From the NCBI RefSeq assembly GCF_047219225.1, contig NZ_CP178208.1, positions 1,116,001 through 1,180,000 of the forward strand: a stretch of 64,000 nucleotides of DNA. Direction: 5' to 3'. The DNA is from IMCC45349 sp047219225. GTDB taxonomy: Bacteria; Bacteroidota; Bacteroidia; Flavobacteriales; Flavobacteriaceae. Shown here piece after piece: positions 55,986 through 64,000 of this stretch. Positions within the stretch are counted from its first letter, which is position 1. Every line of letters begins with the position of its first letter. The position numbers and the translations under genes were made by a program. The notes beneath the pieces are model-generated. The model was not told the DNA's origin and ran no database searches. It saw only the letters and a list, made by a program, of their open reading frames with translations.

Positions 55986-56848
55986 TTGATTGGAATTTTT
56001 AAATAAAGATTATAATTATTTTCTTTTACATTAGTTTCTAAAATATAATCATTAAAAAATAATAAATTCAATCTTCTTTTAGAATTTGCAATTCCTATTC
56101 CATGTTTACTACTAATATTTGCTGAAGGATTAAAGTTATTTGACAACTTAAATTCTAAGTAATGTTTATCAATTACTTCAAAACTCATATTTATTAAAAC
56201 CTTATCATTATCTTTTAATCCATGTTTAAAACAATTTTCCACAAAAGACAATAATAATAAAGGAGGCACCTCTATATCTTCAATATCTCCAGTTATATCA
56301 ATTTCACATTCAACTCTATTTTCAAATCTTAATCGTTCAATATCTACAAAGTTATTTATATGATTTATTTCTTTAAGTAAACTAGCTCTAGAATCGTTAA
56401 CATCATAAAGAACGTATTGCATCATTTCAGACAACTTAATCACCAATCTAGGTGCATTATCAGATTTTTTTAGAGCCAAGGCATACAAATTGTTAAGTGT
56501 ATTAAAGAAAAAGTGCGGTTGAATTTGAGTTCTTAAATATTTCAACTCTGTACTTAATTGAAGTTTTGCTAAATCTTCATTTCTACGCTTTTCTATAGAC
56601 CAGTCAATCACTAATTTAATAGCAGTTACAAATCCAATAACATAAAGCTCACCCAATATTACTGCAATAACATGATTAAGTTCTAAAAATCTACCAGTAT
56701 CTTCAGCTTCAGGCCATATTTCTTTTGTAACTAAAAGATAGTTTAATCCCGTTCTTACCAAATAAACTAAAACTAGTATTAAAATTAAATACCCAATATA
56801 AGCTCTATACTTCTTCCTTAATATATACTTAGGAATCAAAAAATACAC
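55982..56848 (-). CDS. LytS-type sensor histidine kinase (5' end uncertain)
   Basis: From a GTG at 56848 there are 288 residues. Hydrophobic helices (~15-35, ~60-85) are followed by the His_kinase PF06580 block with QIQPHFFFNTLNN, where His is the phosphate acceptor, and an HATPase domain with LLLLSFVENCFKHGL and SKHGIGIANSKRRL. The GTG start cuts a membrane segment in half: the same frame is open for 61 more codons upstream and encodes convincing membrane sequence, but without ATG, GTG or TTG. The real protein probably has four helices and begins at ~57007-57028 with a rare start. It pairs with the overlapping LytTR regulator. Confidence 0.85.
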   Translation of the reverse strand: MYFLIPKYILRKKYRAYIGYLILILVLVYLVRTGLNYLLVTKEIWPEAEDTGRFLELNHVIAVILGELYVIGFVTAIKLVIDWSIEKRRNEDLAKLQLSTELKYLRTQIQPHFFFNTLNNLYALALKKSDNAPRLVIKLSEMMQYVLYDVNDSRASLLKEINHINNFVDIERLRFENRVECEIDITGDIEDIEVPPLLLLSFVENCFKHGLKDNDKVLINMSFEVIDKHYLEFKLSNNFNPSANISSKHGIGIANSKRRLNLLFFNDYILETNVKENNYNLYLKIPIK

Positions 56849-57031
56849 ATTTATATAAACTATAATAATATGTATAGGAAACTCAACTAAGTTAGACTTT
56901 ATAGAATACCAATAGTCATTAAAATAACTTCCCCATCTAATTACATTAAATGCAAAATAGCCTATCCAGAAGATGATATGGTATCTAACTGGTATCGTAT
57001 TTCTTATTTTTTTATTGAAAAAAAGAATAGC
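56849..57031 (-). other. In-frame N-terminal extension of the sensor kinase without a standard start codon
   Basis: Upstream of the GTG, the frame is open back to a TAA at 57034-57032. It reads NTIPVRYHIIFWIGYFAF, then VIRWGSYFNDYWYSIKS, then NLVEFPIHIIIVYINV, i.e. a first transmembrane helix, a loop and the first part of the second helix, as in four-helix LytS-like kinases. No ATG, GTG or TTG occurs in these 61 codons. Candidate rare starts are ATT at 57028 and ATA at 57007. Confidence 0.7.
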
Positions 57032-57254
57032 TTATTATTTATTAAATATTGTTAAATCCTTAATTATTCTTAACAATTTTAGTGATATAATAATTAATTA
57101 ACAATAAAATAATCAATTCTTTATAAAGTCGAAATCACTTAGCTATAAATAGGTGTTGTCTATGTGTTAAATCATGTCGTTTATATATTTTTTTTTATAT
57201 CAATTTTATATTTAGATAATTTGGAGTCAAATTAAAAGACTAAACAATTCAATT
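57032..57254. promoter_or_regulatory. AT-rich control region between kinase and SusC genes
   Basis: About 220 bases separate the kinase frame from SusC. They contain TTAACAAT twice (57070, 57099 region) and GTTAAATC twice (57053 and 57165 region), possible direct repeats for the LytTR regulator. I found no perfect TAnnTTTG box for susC; TAATTTGG near 57217 is a near match. No small gene or RNA was recognised. Confidence 0.35.
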
Positions 57255-60200
57255 ATGAAACACAATTTAAAATTGGTTTTCTTATTTTCTTTTCTATTTT
57301 TCTCAGTGCATAATGCATTTGCACAGCAAAAAGAAATTAAGGGAACAGTTACTTCTAAAGCAGATGGAATTCCTTTACCAGGAGTAAATGTGCTAGTAGA
57401 AGGAACTACTAACGGAACTCAAACTGACTTCGATGGTAATTACACATTAACTGCTTCAGTTGGTGATGTACTTACATTTTCGTTCATTGGGATGACAACT
57501 ACACAAGTAACTGTTGGAGACTCTAATGTAATTAATGTACAACTAGAAGAAGATGCAGAACAACTAGGTGAAATTGTTGTAACTGCCTTAGGTATTAAAA
57601 AGACTAGAAAATCTTTAACCTATGCTGCTCAAGATATTAATGCAGACGAATTAAATAAAGCAAAACAAACTAATCCAATTAATAGTTTATCTGGTAAAGT
57701 ATCAGGTGTAAATATTACGCGTAGTGCTTCTGGTGCTGGTGGTTCTGTTAAAGTAACTTTAAGAGGTAACTCTTCTATTGGAAACAACCAACCGCTTTAC
57801 GTAGTTGATGGTATCCCTTTATCAAACCCAACATCTGGTCAACCAGGTGATACCTTTGGTGACATAAATGGAGGTAATAAAGATGGTGGTGACGCCTTAT
57901 CTTTAATTAACCCTGATGATATTGAATCATTAACTGTGTTAAAAGGTGCATCTGCTTCGGCATTATATGGTAGTGCTGGTTTAAATGGTGTTATTTTAAT
58001 TACGACAAAAAGTGGTAAGTCTGGAAAATTCAAAGTTGACTTTTCATCTAACTTAACAGTTGATTCTGCTGCTTATATGATGGATTTCAATGGAGAAGCT
58101 CAAAAAAATGTAGATGACTTCTTAGATTCAGGTGTTACAAATATTAACTCTTTAACAGTTTCTGGAGGAACAGATAAAGCGCAAACATATTTCTCTTATA
58201 GTAATACAACATCTTCAGGTGTTTTACCAACTAATAAATTAAAGCAACATACATTTAATGTTAGAGAAACTGCTCAATTATTTGATGATAAATTAAAGAT
58301 AAACGCTAGTGTAATGGCGTCTACTCAAAAAATTAAAAACAGACCTGTTTCTGGACTATATTTCAATCCATTAGTAGGAGTTTATGGTTTTGAATCTGAC
58401 ACAGAAAGTTTGTCTGATTATTCAACTTTTGAAGAATATGATCCAGTTAGAAATATTATGGCACAACGTTGGTTTAGAGCAACATCTGATATAGAACAAA
58501 ACCCTTATTGGATTTTAAATAGAAATGCATCTGAAGATACAAACCAGAAATTGTTAACATCCTTAAATTTAAACTATCAAGTAAACGATTGGTTGTCATT
58601 ACAAGCTAGAGGTACTTATGATAGAACTCAACAAGCATTTGAAAGAAAAATTTATGCTACAACTGAAGCTACTTTAGCTCCAGCAAATGGTAGATATATT
58701 GTATTTGAAAATGATTTCACACAATATTATGGAGATTTATTAGCAAACATCAACACAAATATTAACGAAAACATTTCATTAACTGCTATAGTAGGAGCTA
58801 GTACTACACGTTCAACTACTGAAGCTTTTACTGCTGATTCAGGAACAAATGGAGGTTTACAATATGCCAATGTATTTGCTTATCAAAACTTCAATGCCAA
58901 TCCTCAAGTTGCTTTTACTCAAAACTCATTTGAGGTAAGAGGAAGCTCACTATTTACTAGCGCAACTTTAGGTTTCAATGACAAGATTTATGTAGATTTA
59001 ACGGCTAGAAACGATTGGACATCAACTCTTCCTGAGTCTAACAACTCATTCTTTTATCCATCTGTTGGTGTAACAGGTGTCTTAAGTGAATTATTTGATT
59101 TAGGAGATAAAGTGTCTTTTGCAAAACTAAGAGCATCTTATGCTGAAGTTGGAAATGGTTTCGCAGCAGATCAAATAGCACCAAATAGAGCAATTAATTT
59201 TGGTGGAGGTGTAAGTAATACTGACCCAATAAGACCTTTCCCAGGAACAACACCTGAACCAGAAAGACAACGTTCATTTGAAATTGGTACAGAATGGAAG
59301 TTTATGAATAACCGTTTTGGAATTGATTTAGGATACTATCGTACAAGTACAATCAATCAATACTTTGCAGTACCAGTATCTACAACTATTGTACCATCAG
59401 GTGTAGCTGGACTTAATGCTGGAGATATATTAAACCGAGGTATTGAAGCAACAATCTTTGCTAAAATTATTGAAAAAGATGATTTTAATTGGACAACTAA
59501 TATAAACTTTGCAACTAACAAAAATGAAATTCAGTCTATTGCAAAAGAAGGTGTAGATGGTTTAATTCCTACTGACTTCTTTACATTATCTGCAAAAGGG
59601 GTTAATACTTTCGGATCTTATTTAGTAAAAGGAGGTTCTTTTGGAGATATTTATGCGCAAGTAGTAAGAAGAGACGAAAACGGCACACCTATTTATGATA
59701 GTGGTGCTTTAGTAATGAACGATGACAATACTGTTGACGGTTTAACTAAAGTTGGTAACGCTAACCCAGATTTCACATTAGGATGGAATAACTCTTTCGA
59801 TTATAAAAACTGGACATTAGATTTCTTGATTGATGGAAAGTTTGGTGGAGAAACTGTAAGTATGACAGAAGCAATTGTAGAAGGATTCAGTAATAATTCT
59901 GCAAGAGAAACTGCTAACGGAACTGTAAACGTAGTTGACTTAAATGGTAACCCTTCAACTTTAACAGCTCAAGAATATTATGGTGCTGCTGGTGGTAGAA
60001 ATGGTTTTACAGGTGAGTATGTATATAGCGCAACTAATGTGAGATTAGCTGAAATGGCTATAGGATATAATTTCAAATTGTCTGACAACTCATTCTTTAA
60101 AAGAATAAAAGCGTCCTTAGTAGGTAGTAATTTATTCTTCTTCTATAAAGATGCACCTCATGATCCTAATGTATCTTTAAGTACAGGAAACGCACTTCAA

Positions 60201-60266
60201 GGTGTAGATGTTTTAGGGCTTCCTTCTAGCAGAAGCATGGGACTTAATATTAACTTAACATTCTAA
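57255..60266 (+). CDS. SusC/RagA family TonB-linked outer-membrane transporter
   Basis: The 1003 residues begin with a signal peptide (~1-24, ...NAFAQQ), then a regulatory sandwich (~26-108, PLPGVNVLVEG and DFDGNYTL), the SusC-specific plug (~110-240: SGKVSGVNI, VTLRGNSSIG, PLYVVDGIPL, GSAGLNGVILITTKSG) and a barrel ending MGLNINLTF. It forms the TonB-driven channel of a SusCD pair, with the SusD gene 12 bases downstream. The locus content suggests chitooligosaccharides or N-acetylglucosamine-containing glycans. The LytS/LytTR genes are divergent and probably control it. Confidence 0.95.
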   Translation: MKHNLKLVFLFSFLFFSVHNAFAQQKEIKGTVTSKADGIPLPGVNVLVEGTTNGTQTDFDGNYTLTASVGDVLTFSFIGMTTTQVTVGDSNVINVQLEEDAEQLGEIVVTALGIKKTRKSLTYAAQDINADELNKAKQTNPINSLSGKVSGVNITRSASGAGGSVKVTLRGNSSIGNNQPLYVVDGIPLSNPTSGQPGDTFGDINGGNKDGGDALSLINPDDIESLTVLKGASASALYGSAGLNGVILITTKSGKSGKFKVDFSSNLTVDSAAYMMDFNGEAQKNVDDFLDSGVTNINSLTVSGGTDKAQTYFSYSNTTSSGVLPTNKLKQHTFNVRETAQLFDDKLKINASVMASTQKIKNRPVSGLYFNPLVGVYGFESDTESLSDYSTFEEYDPVRNIMAQRWFRATSDIEQNPYWILNRNASEDTNQKLLTSLNLNYQVNDWLSLQARGTYDRTQQAFERKIYATTEATLAPANGRYIVFENDFTQYYGDLLANINTNINENISLTAIVGASTTRSTTEAFTADSGTNGGLQYANVFAYQNFNANPQVAFTQNSFEVRGSSLFTSATLGFNDKIYVDLTARNDWTSTLPESNNSFFYPSVGVTGVLSELFDLGDKVSFAKLRASYAEVGNGFAADQIAPNRAINFGGGVSNTDPIRPFPGTTPEPERQRSFEIGTEWKFMNNRFGIDLGYYRTSTINQYFAVPVSTTIVPSGVAGLNAGDILNRGIEATIFAKIIEKDDFNWTTNINFATNKNEIQSIAKEGVDGLIPTDFFTLSAKGVNTFGSYLVKGGSFGDIYAQVVRRDENGTPIYDSGALVMNDDNTVDGLTKVGNANPDFTLGWNNSFDYKNWTLDFLIDGKFGGETVSMTEAIVEGFSNNSARETANGTVNVVDLNGNPSTLTAQEYYGAAGGRNGFTGEYVYSATNVRLAEMAIGYNFKLSDNSFFKRIKASLVGSNLFFFYKDAPHDPNVSLSTGNALQGVDVLGLPSSRSMGLNINLTF

Positions 60267-60278
60267 AAAATTAGCATC

Positions 60279-61865
60279 ATGAAAAATATAAGTAAACTAT
60301 TAACATACGCAGCTGTAATAGCTCTAGTTAGTACTTCTTGTAGTGATTTAGAAGATTACAACAACAATCCTAGAAACATCTCAGAAGAGCAATTAGAAGT
60401 AGATTTTCAGCATGTAGGTTCAAAATATAAACCAATCTTTGAGAGTATTTATCAATATACACCAGCTTGGTCTTATCAATTACAACAAAACTTAAATGCA
60501 GATGTGTACTCTGGATATATGACAAACCCTAGACCATTTGTCGCAGGTTCAAATAACACAACCTATGCCTTAGTTAGTGGTTGGAACAATTTTATATGGA
60601 GTGTTCCTTATTCTAACGTTATGAATAATGTTAAATCAATCAGTGATTTGACAGCTGATGAATACCCAACATTAAATGCAGTTGCTTTAATATTAAAAGT
60701 TGAAGCTATGCATCGTGTATCTGATGTATTTGGTCCTATTGTTTATTCAAACTTTGGTGACTTAGAAAACCCAGGAGTTTATGATTCTCAACAAGTGGCA
60801 TACAATGCGTTTTTCTCAGATTTAGATACAGCTACTACAAATTTAATGGCTGATTTAGAAAGTACTCGTTTCTCAGAGTTTGATTTATCATATGGAGGTG
60901 ATTATTCTAAATGGGTACGTTTAGCAAACTCATTAAGATTACGTTTAGCAATAAGAATTTCAAAAGTAGATCCTGCTAAAGCACAAATAGAAGGTGAAAA
61001 AGCTTTAAATCATCCTGTAGGTGTCATGGAAACAAATGATGATGGTTTCTTCGTTAATGGAACTTTAGATCATCCATTATCTGTTATTGATAACTCTTGG
61101 GGAGATATTAGAATGAATGCTTCTATGGAATCAATATTAGTTGGTTATAGTGATTCAAGAGTAGATAGCTACTTTGATACATCGGCTGATTATGCTGGCG
61201 AATTTAAAGGTATTAGAAATGGGTTACCATTATTACCAGGATATGCAGATGAGCTAGCTCAAAAAGCTGATTATATCGGCTTCTCTGCTATGGATGATGC
61301 AGTTAAAACTCCAAGAGTACAATTAATGACTACAGCTGAAGTTTACTTCTTAAAAGCTGAAGCTGCTTTAAGAGGATGGTCAGGAGCTGGAGATGCGCAG
61401 GCAAATTATGAAATGGGAATTCAAACATCTTTTGATCAACATGGAGCAAGTGGTGCTGCAGCTTATATTGCAGATAACACTTCTACAGCAATGGATTATG
61501 TAGACCCTGTAAATCCAGCAAACAATGCTGCAGCTTTAAGCAATGTTACTGTTGCTTGGAATGGAGCAGACGACAATGAAACTAAACTAGAAAAAATAAT
61601 CACTCAAAAGTGGATTGCTATGTTCCCAGAAGGACAAGAAGCTTGGAGTGAATTTAGACGTACAGGATATCCTAAAATTTTCCCTGTAGTTAGCAACCAA
61701 AGTGCTGGTGTTGTTGACACAGATGTTCAAATTAGAAGGATTCCTTTTGTAGATAGTGAATTATCTACAAACGCCGATGGTGTAGCTGGTGCTGTAACTC
61801 TTTTAGGAGGACCAGACAATGCTGGAACTAGATTATGGTGGGACACTGGCGGATCAAACTTTTAA
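60279..61865 (+). CDS. SusD/RagB family surface glycan-binding lipoprotein
   Basis: The 528-residue lipoprotein has a lipobox STSC with Cys21, followed by SDLEDY, which fits the acidic surface-export signal. The helical SusD-like fold shows TPR-like segments: WNNFIWSVPYSNVMNN, LILKVEAMHRVSDVFGPI and YFLKAEAALRGWSGAGDAQ, as in the SusD-like_2 group. The C-terminal part has WIAMFPEGQEAWSEFRRTGYP. It forms the lid of the SusC channel and selects the glycan. It is 12 bases after susC; a hairpin separates it from nagB. Confidence 0.95.
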   Translation: MKNISKLLTYAAVIALVSTSCSDLEDYNNNPRNISEEQLEVDFQHVGSKYKPIFESIYQYTPAWSYQLQQNLNADVYSGYMTNPRPFVAGSNNTTYALVSGWNNFIWSVPYSNVMNNVKSISDLTADEYPTLNAVALILKVEAMHRVSDVFGPIVYSNFGDLENPGVYDSQQVAYNAFFSDLDTATTNLMADLESTRFSEFDLSYGGDYSKWVRLANSLRLRLAIRISKVDPAKAQIEGEKALNHPVGVMETNDDGFFVNGTLDHPLSVIDNSWGDIRMNASMESILVGYSDSRVDSYFDTSADYAGEFKGIRNGLPLLPGYADELAQKADYIGFSAMDDAVKTPRVQLMTTAEVYFLKAEAALRGWSGAGDAQANYEMGIQTSFDQHGASGAAAYIADNTSTAMDYVDPVNPANNAAALSNVTVAWNGADDNETKLEKIITQKWIAMFPEGQEAWSEFRRTGYPKIFPVVSNQSAGVVDTDVQIRRIPFVDSELSTNADGVAGAVTLLGGPDNAGTRLWWDTGGSNF

Positions 61866-61906
61866 TAAATTGGTTTTTTTACATAAGTAGATTTTGATTA
61901 GTTCAC

Positions 61907-61942
61907 AACAAACGGGTTAGTTAGGTTACTTTCCCGTTTGTT
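61907..61942 (+). terminator. Hairpin between susD and nagB
   Basis: AACAAACGGG (61907-61916) pairs exactly with CCCGTTTGTT (61933-61942) across a 16-base loop, ending in TTTT before ACC. It may be a partial terminator that lowers nagB expression relative to susCD. Confidence 0.6.
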
Positions 61943-61978
61943 TTACCTAAAAACATTAACACTAAAACATTAAACACA

Positions 61979-63901
61979 GTGGAAATTGCTGATTACAAAA
62001 AAATTGCATACACTAAAGCTGGAAAGTTTGAAGATAATAGGTTTGAAAAAATTCACAATGTAATTTTTGATTCCTCAAAAGAAGCTTCAATTTTAGTTGC
62101 TCAAGAAATTGCCGACTTAATTAGAGAAAAAAATAGCCAAAACAAACCCTGTGTTTTAGGGCTTGCTACAGGTTCTTCTCCAATAAAAGTCTATGAAGAG
62201 CTTGTTAGAATGCACAAAGAAGAAGGTTTAAGCTTTTCTAATGTAATAACTTTTAACCTTGATGAATATCTACCAATGGACAAAAGTAATATTCAAAGTT
62301 ACTTTTATTTTATGCATGAACATCTTTTTAATCATGTAGATATTTTACCTGAAAACATTAATATTCCAGATGGTAAAATTAGCAATGAAGATTTATATCA
62401 ATATTGTATTGATTATGAAATAAAAATTAAAGCTGTTGGTGGTTTAGATTTCCAATTATTAGGAATAGGTAGAACTGGCCACATTGGATTTAATGAACCT
62501 GGTTCTCACTTTAATTCTGGAACTCGAAGTATTACTTTAGATCATATTACTAGAGTTGATGCTGCACCTGCGTTTTTAGGTATAGATAATGTCCCTAGAA
62601 AAGCTATTACAATGGGAATTGGGACTGTAAGAAGTGCCAAAAGAATTGTATTACTAGCTTGGGGTGGCAACAAAGCTCAAATTATAAAAGAAACTATTGA
62701 AGGTGAAATTACATCTAATGTTCCTGCTACTTATTTACAAGAACATAACAATACAACTTTTGTATTAGATCAAGGAGCTTCATCAGAACTTACTAGAGTT
62801 AAAACACCTTGGATGGTAACATCTTGTGTTTGGAGTGAAGCTTTAAAACTAAAAGCTGTAGTGTGGTTAAGCGAACTAACTAAAAAACCTATACTAAAAC
62901 TAACAGATAAAGATTACAATGATAATGGTATGTCTGGGCTGTTAACCGATGAGGGAACTGCTTACGATTTGAACATTAAAATGTTTAATAAACTTCAGCA
63001 TACTATTACAGGTTGGCCTGGAGGTAAGCCAAATGCCGACGACACAAACCGTCCAGAAAGAGCAAATCCTGCAAAAAAACGTGTTATTATTTTTAGTCCT
63101 CATCCAGACGATGATGTTATTTCAATGGGAGGTACTTTTGATAGACTTGTAGAACAAGGACACGAAGTTCATATAGCTTATCAAACATCTGGTAACATTG
63201 CTGTTTCTGATGAAGAAGCCTTAAAATTTGCTGAAATTGCAGAGGCTTTAAACTCTAATGCTGAAAAAGCTAAAAGTATTATATCCTTCCTAAAACAAAA
63301 AACTGACAATGATATTGATTCTATAGAAACTAGACTTCTTAAGGGAATGATTAGAAGAGGAGAATCTTTAGCTGCTACAAGATATTTAGGATTAGAAGAT
63401 AGCAATGTTCATTTTTTAGACCTTCCTTTTTACGAAACAGGGACAATCAAAAAAAATAACCTTTCACAAGATGATGTAGACATTATGTGCAAAATAATAG
63501 AAGACATAAAACCTCATCAAATTTATGCTGCTGGTGATTTAGCAGATCCACATGGTACTCACAAAGTTTGTTTAGACGCTTTATTTAGTGCTTTAGATAA
63601 ACTAAAGAGTAAATCATATATGGATGATTGTTGGGTTTGGTTATATCGTGGTGCATGGCACGAATGGGAGTCATATCAAATAGAAATGGCAGTACCAATG
63701 AGCCCAGATCAAGTGCTTAAAAAACGTCATGCTATATTTTATCACCAATCGCAAAAAGATGGTGTTATGTTTCAAGGCGATGACTCAAGAGAATTTTGGG
63801 TAAGAGTTGAAGACAGAAATAGAATTACAGCTGAAAAATATAATGATTTAGGATTAGCAAATTATGCCGCAATGGAAGCGTTTGTTAGGTACCATTTTTA
63901 A
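61979..63901 (+). CDS. nagB: Glucosamine-6-phosphate deaminase fused to a PIG-L deacetylase-like domain
   Basis: The 640 residues start at a GTG (VEIADYKKIAYT); no in-frame ATG exists upstream near it. The NagB half (~30-285) has GLATGSSP, NLDEYLP with Asp95, and the signature GIGRTGHIGFNEPG with His168. The C-terminal half (~370-600) is PIG-L-like with FSPHPDDDVISMGG (His375) and DPHGTHKVC (His525, His528), so the zinc site appears complete. NagB converts glucosamine 6-phosphate to fructose 6-phosphate; PIG-L enzymes remove N-acetyl groups from GlcNAc conjugates. The fusion could do deacetylation and deamination in sequence, which is inference. The E. coli enzyme has 266 residues and lacks this second domain. 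Confidence 0.93.
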   Translation: MEIADYKKIAYTKAGKFEDNRFEKIHNVIFDSSKEASILVAQEIADLIREKNSQNKPCVLGLATGSSPIKVYEELVRMHKEEGLSFSNVITFNLDEYLPMDKSNIQSYFYFMHEHLFNHVDILPENINIPDGKISNEDLYQYCIDYEIKIKAVGGLDFQLLGIGRTGHIGFNEPGSHFNSGTRSITLDHITRVDAAPAFLGIDNVPRKAITMGIGTVRSAKRIVLLAWGGNKAQIIKETIEGEITSNVPATYLQEHNNTTFVLDQGASSELTRVKTPWMVTSCVWSEALKLKAVVWLSELTKKPILKLTDKDYNDNGMSGLLTDEGTAYDLNIKMFNKLQHTITGWPGGKPNADDTNRPERANPAKKRVIIFSPHPDDDVISMGGTFDRLVEQGHEVHIAYQTSGNIAVSDEEALKFAEIAEALNSNAEKAKSIISFLKQKTDNDIDSIETRLLKGMIRRGESLAATRYLGLEDSNVHFLDLPFYETGTIKKNNLSQDDVDIMCKIIEDIKPHQIYAAGDLADPHGTHKVCLDALFSALDKLKSKSYMDDCWVWLYRGAWHEWESYQIEMAVPMSPDQVLKKRHAIFYHQSQKDGVMFQGDDSREFWVRVEDRNRITAEKYNDLGLANYAAMEAFVRYHF

Positions 63902-63916
63902 TCTATTACTAACAAG

Positions 63917-64000
63917 ATGAAATACAAACTTTTGTTATTTATAACCCTTTTATGTTTTTCTAGTTGTTCAAAAGAGCAAAACTCTAAAGAACAATCAGAG
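63917..64000 (+). CDS. Lipoprotein, 3' end outside window
   Basis: An ATG at 63917, 15 bases after nagB, opens a frame of 28 codons to the window edge: MKYKLLLFITLLCFSSC then SKEQ. This is a clear lipoprotein signal with the cysteine at residue 17. Its position after nagB suggests a surface enzyme or binding protein of the same sugar locus, for example a glycoside hydrolase, but the visible part cannot tell. Confidence 0.75.
   Translation, partial: MKYKLLLFITLLCFSSCSKEQNSKEQSE

Noticed and set aside
1..64000. tRNA, rRNA, CRISPR, insertion sequences, prophage
   Set aside because: No cloverleaf, regular spacer-repeat array, transposase or phage gene was seen; gaps between genes are short and explained by terminators and promoters.

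Overview
This window is a low-GC, gene-dense chromosomal segment of a member of the Flavobacteriaceae (Bacteroidota). The evidence is the type IX secretion type B C-terminal domains, PorP/SprF and SusC/SusD families, DUF4270 and DUF5689 lipoproteins, separate atpD-atpC genes, start sites without Shine-Dalgarno sequences, and several TAnnTTTG -7 promoter boxes. A marine gliding or surface-active genus is plausible, but the genus cannot be fixed from the sequence alone. I saw no rRNA, tRNA, CRISPR array, insertion sequence or prophage.

Layout. (1) 1-9452, plus strand: two large secreted proteins with type B sorting domains, then a PorP/SprF-like protein and a PorE-like TPR/propeller/OmpA protein. 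This looks like an export and surface-attachment module. (2) 9525-18497: two small membrane proteins, a TonB receptor with a DUF5689 lipoprotein facing a divergent secreted nuclease/phosphatase, and a second TonB receptor. (3) 18658-25814, minus strand: pgi, an M23 peptidase lipoprotein, tryptophan 2,3-dioxygenase and a DUF3108 protein, preceded by the tyrosine catabolic pair hpd-hmgA. The hmgA reading frame is broken by one in-frame TAA. (4) 25968-41868: uvrC with a coupled patatin/beta-barrel protein, a rimK / M14-like hydrolase / formyl-THF cyclo-ligase operon, lspA, a DksA-like protein, ileS, radA, a degenerate esterase, a YbhN-type membrane protein and panD-panC. (5) 41976-46322, plus strand: a half-length glycogen-synthase-like protein, a DUF4270 lipoprotein and glmS. 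(6) 46489-52769: a TonB receptor paired with an SGNH-hydrolase lipoprotein, then atpD-atpC. (7) 52836-64000: an apparent N-acetylglucosamine / chitooligosaccharide utilisation locus with an HGSNAT/NagX-like acyltransferase, a NagP-like MFS transporter, a LytS/LytTR two-component pair, SusC, SusD, a NagB-PIG-L fusion and the start of another lipoprotein.

How the genes work together. Region 7 reads as a full route: outer-membrane binding and import (SusCD), inner-membrane transport (MFS), deamination or deacetylation in the cytoplasm (NagB-PIG-L), and local regulation. glmS in region 5 catalyses the opposite direction of amino-sugar metabolism. Region 1 looks self-contained, with cargo plus partner proteins. 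The clearest anomalies are the nonsense codon in hmgA, which predicts homogentisate build-up and possibly pyomelanin, and a sensor kinase whose frame extends 61 codons upstream through apparent membrane segments without an ATG, GTG or TTG start.
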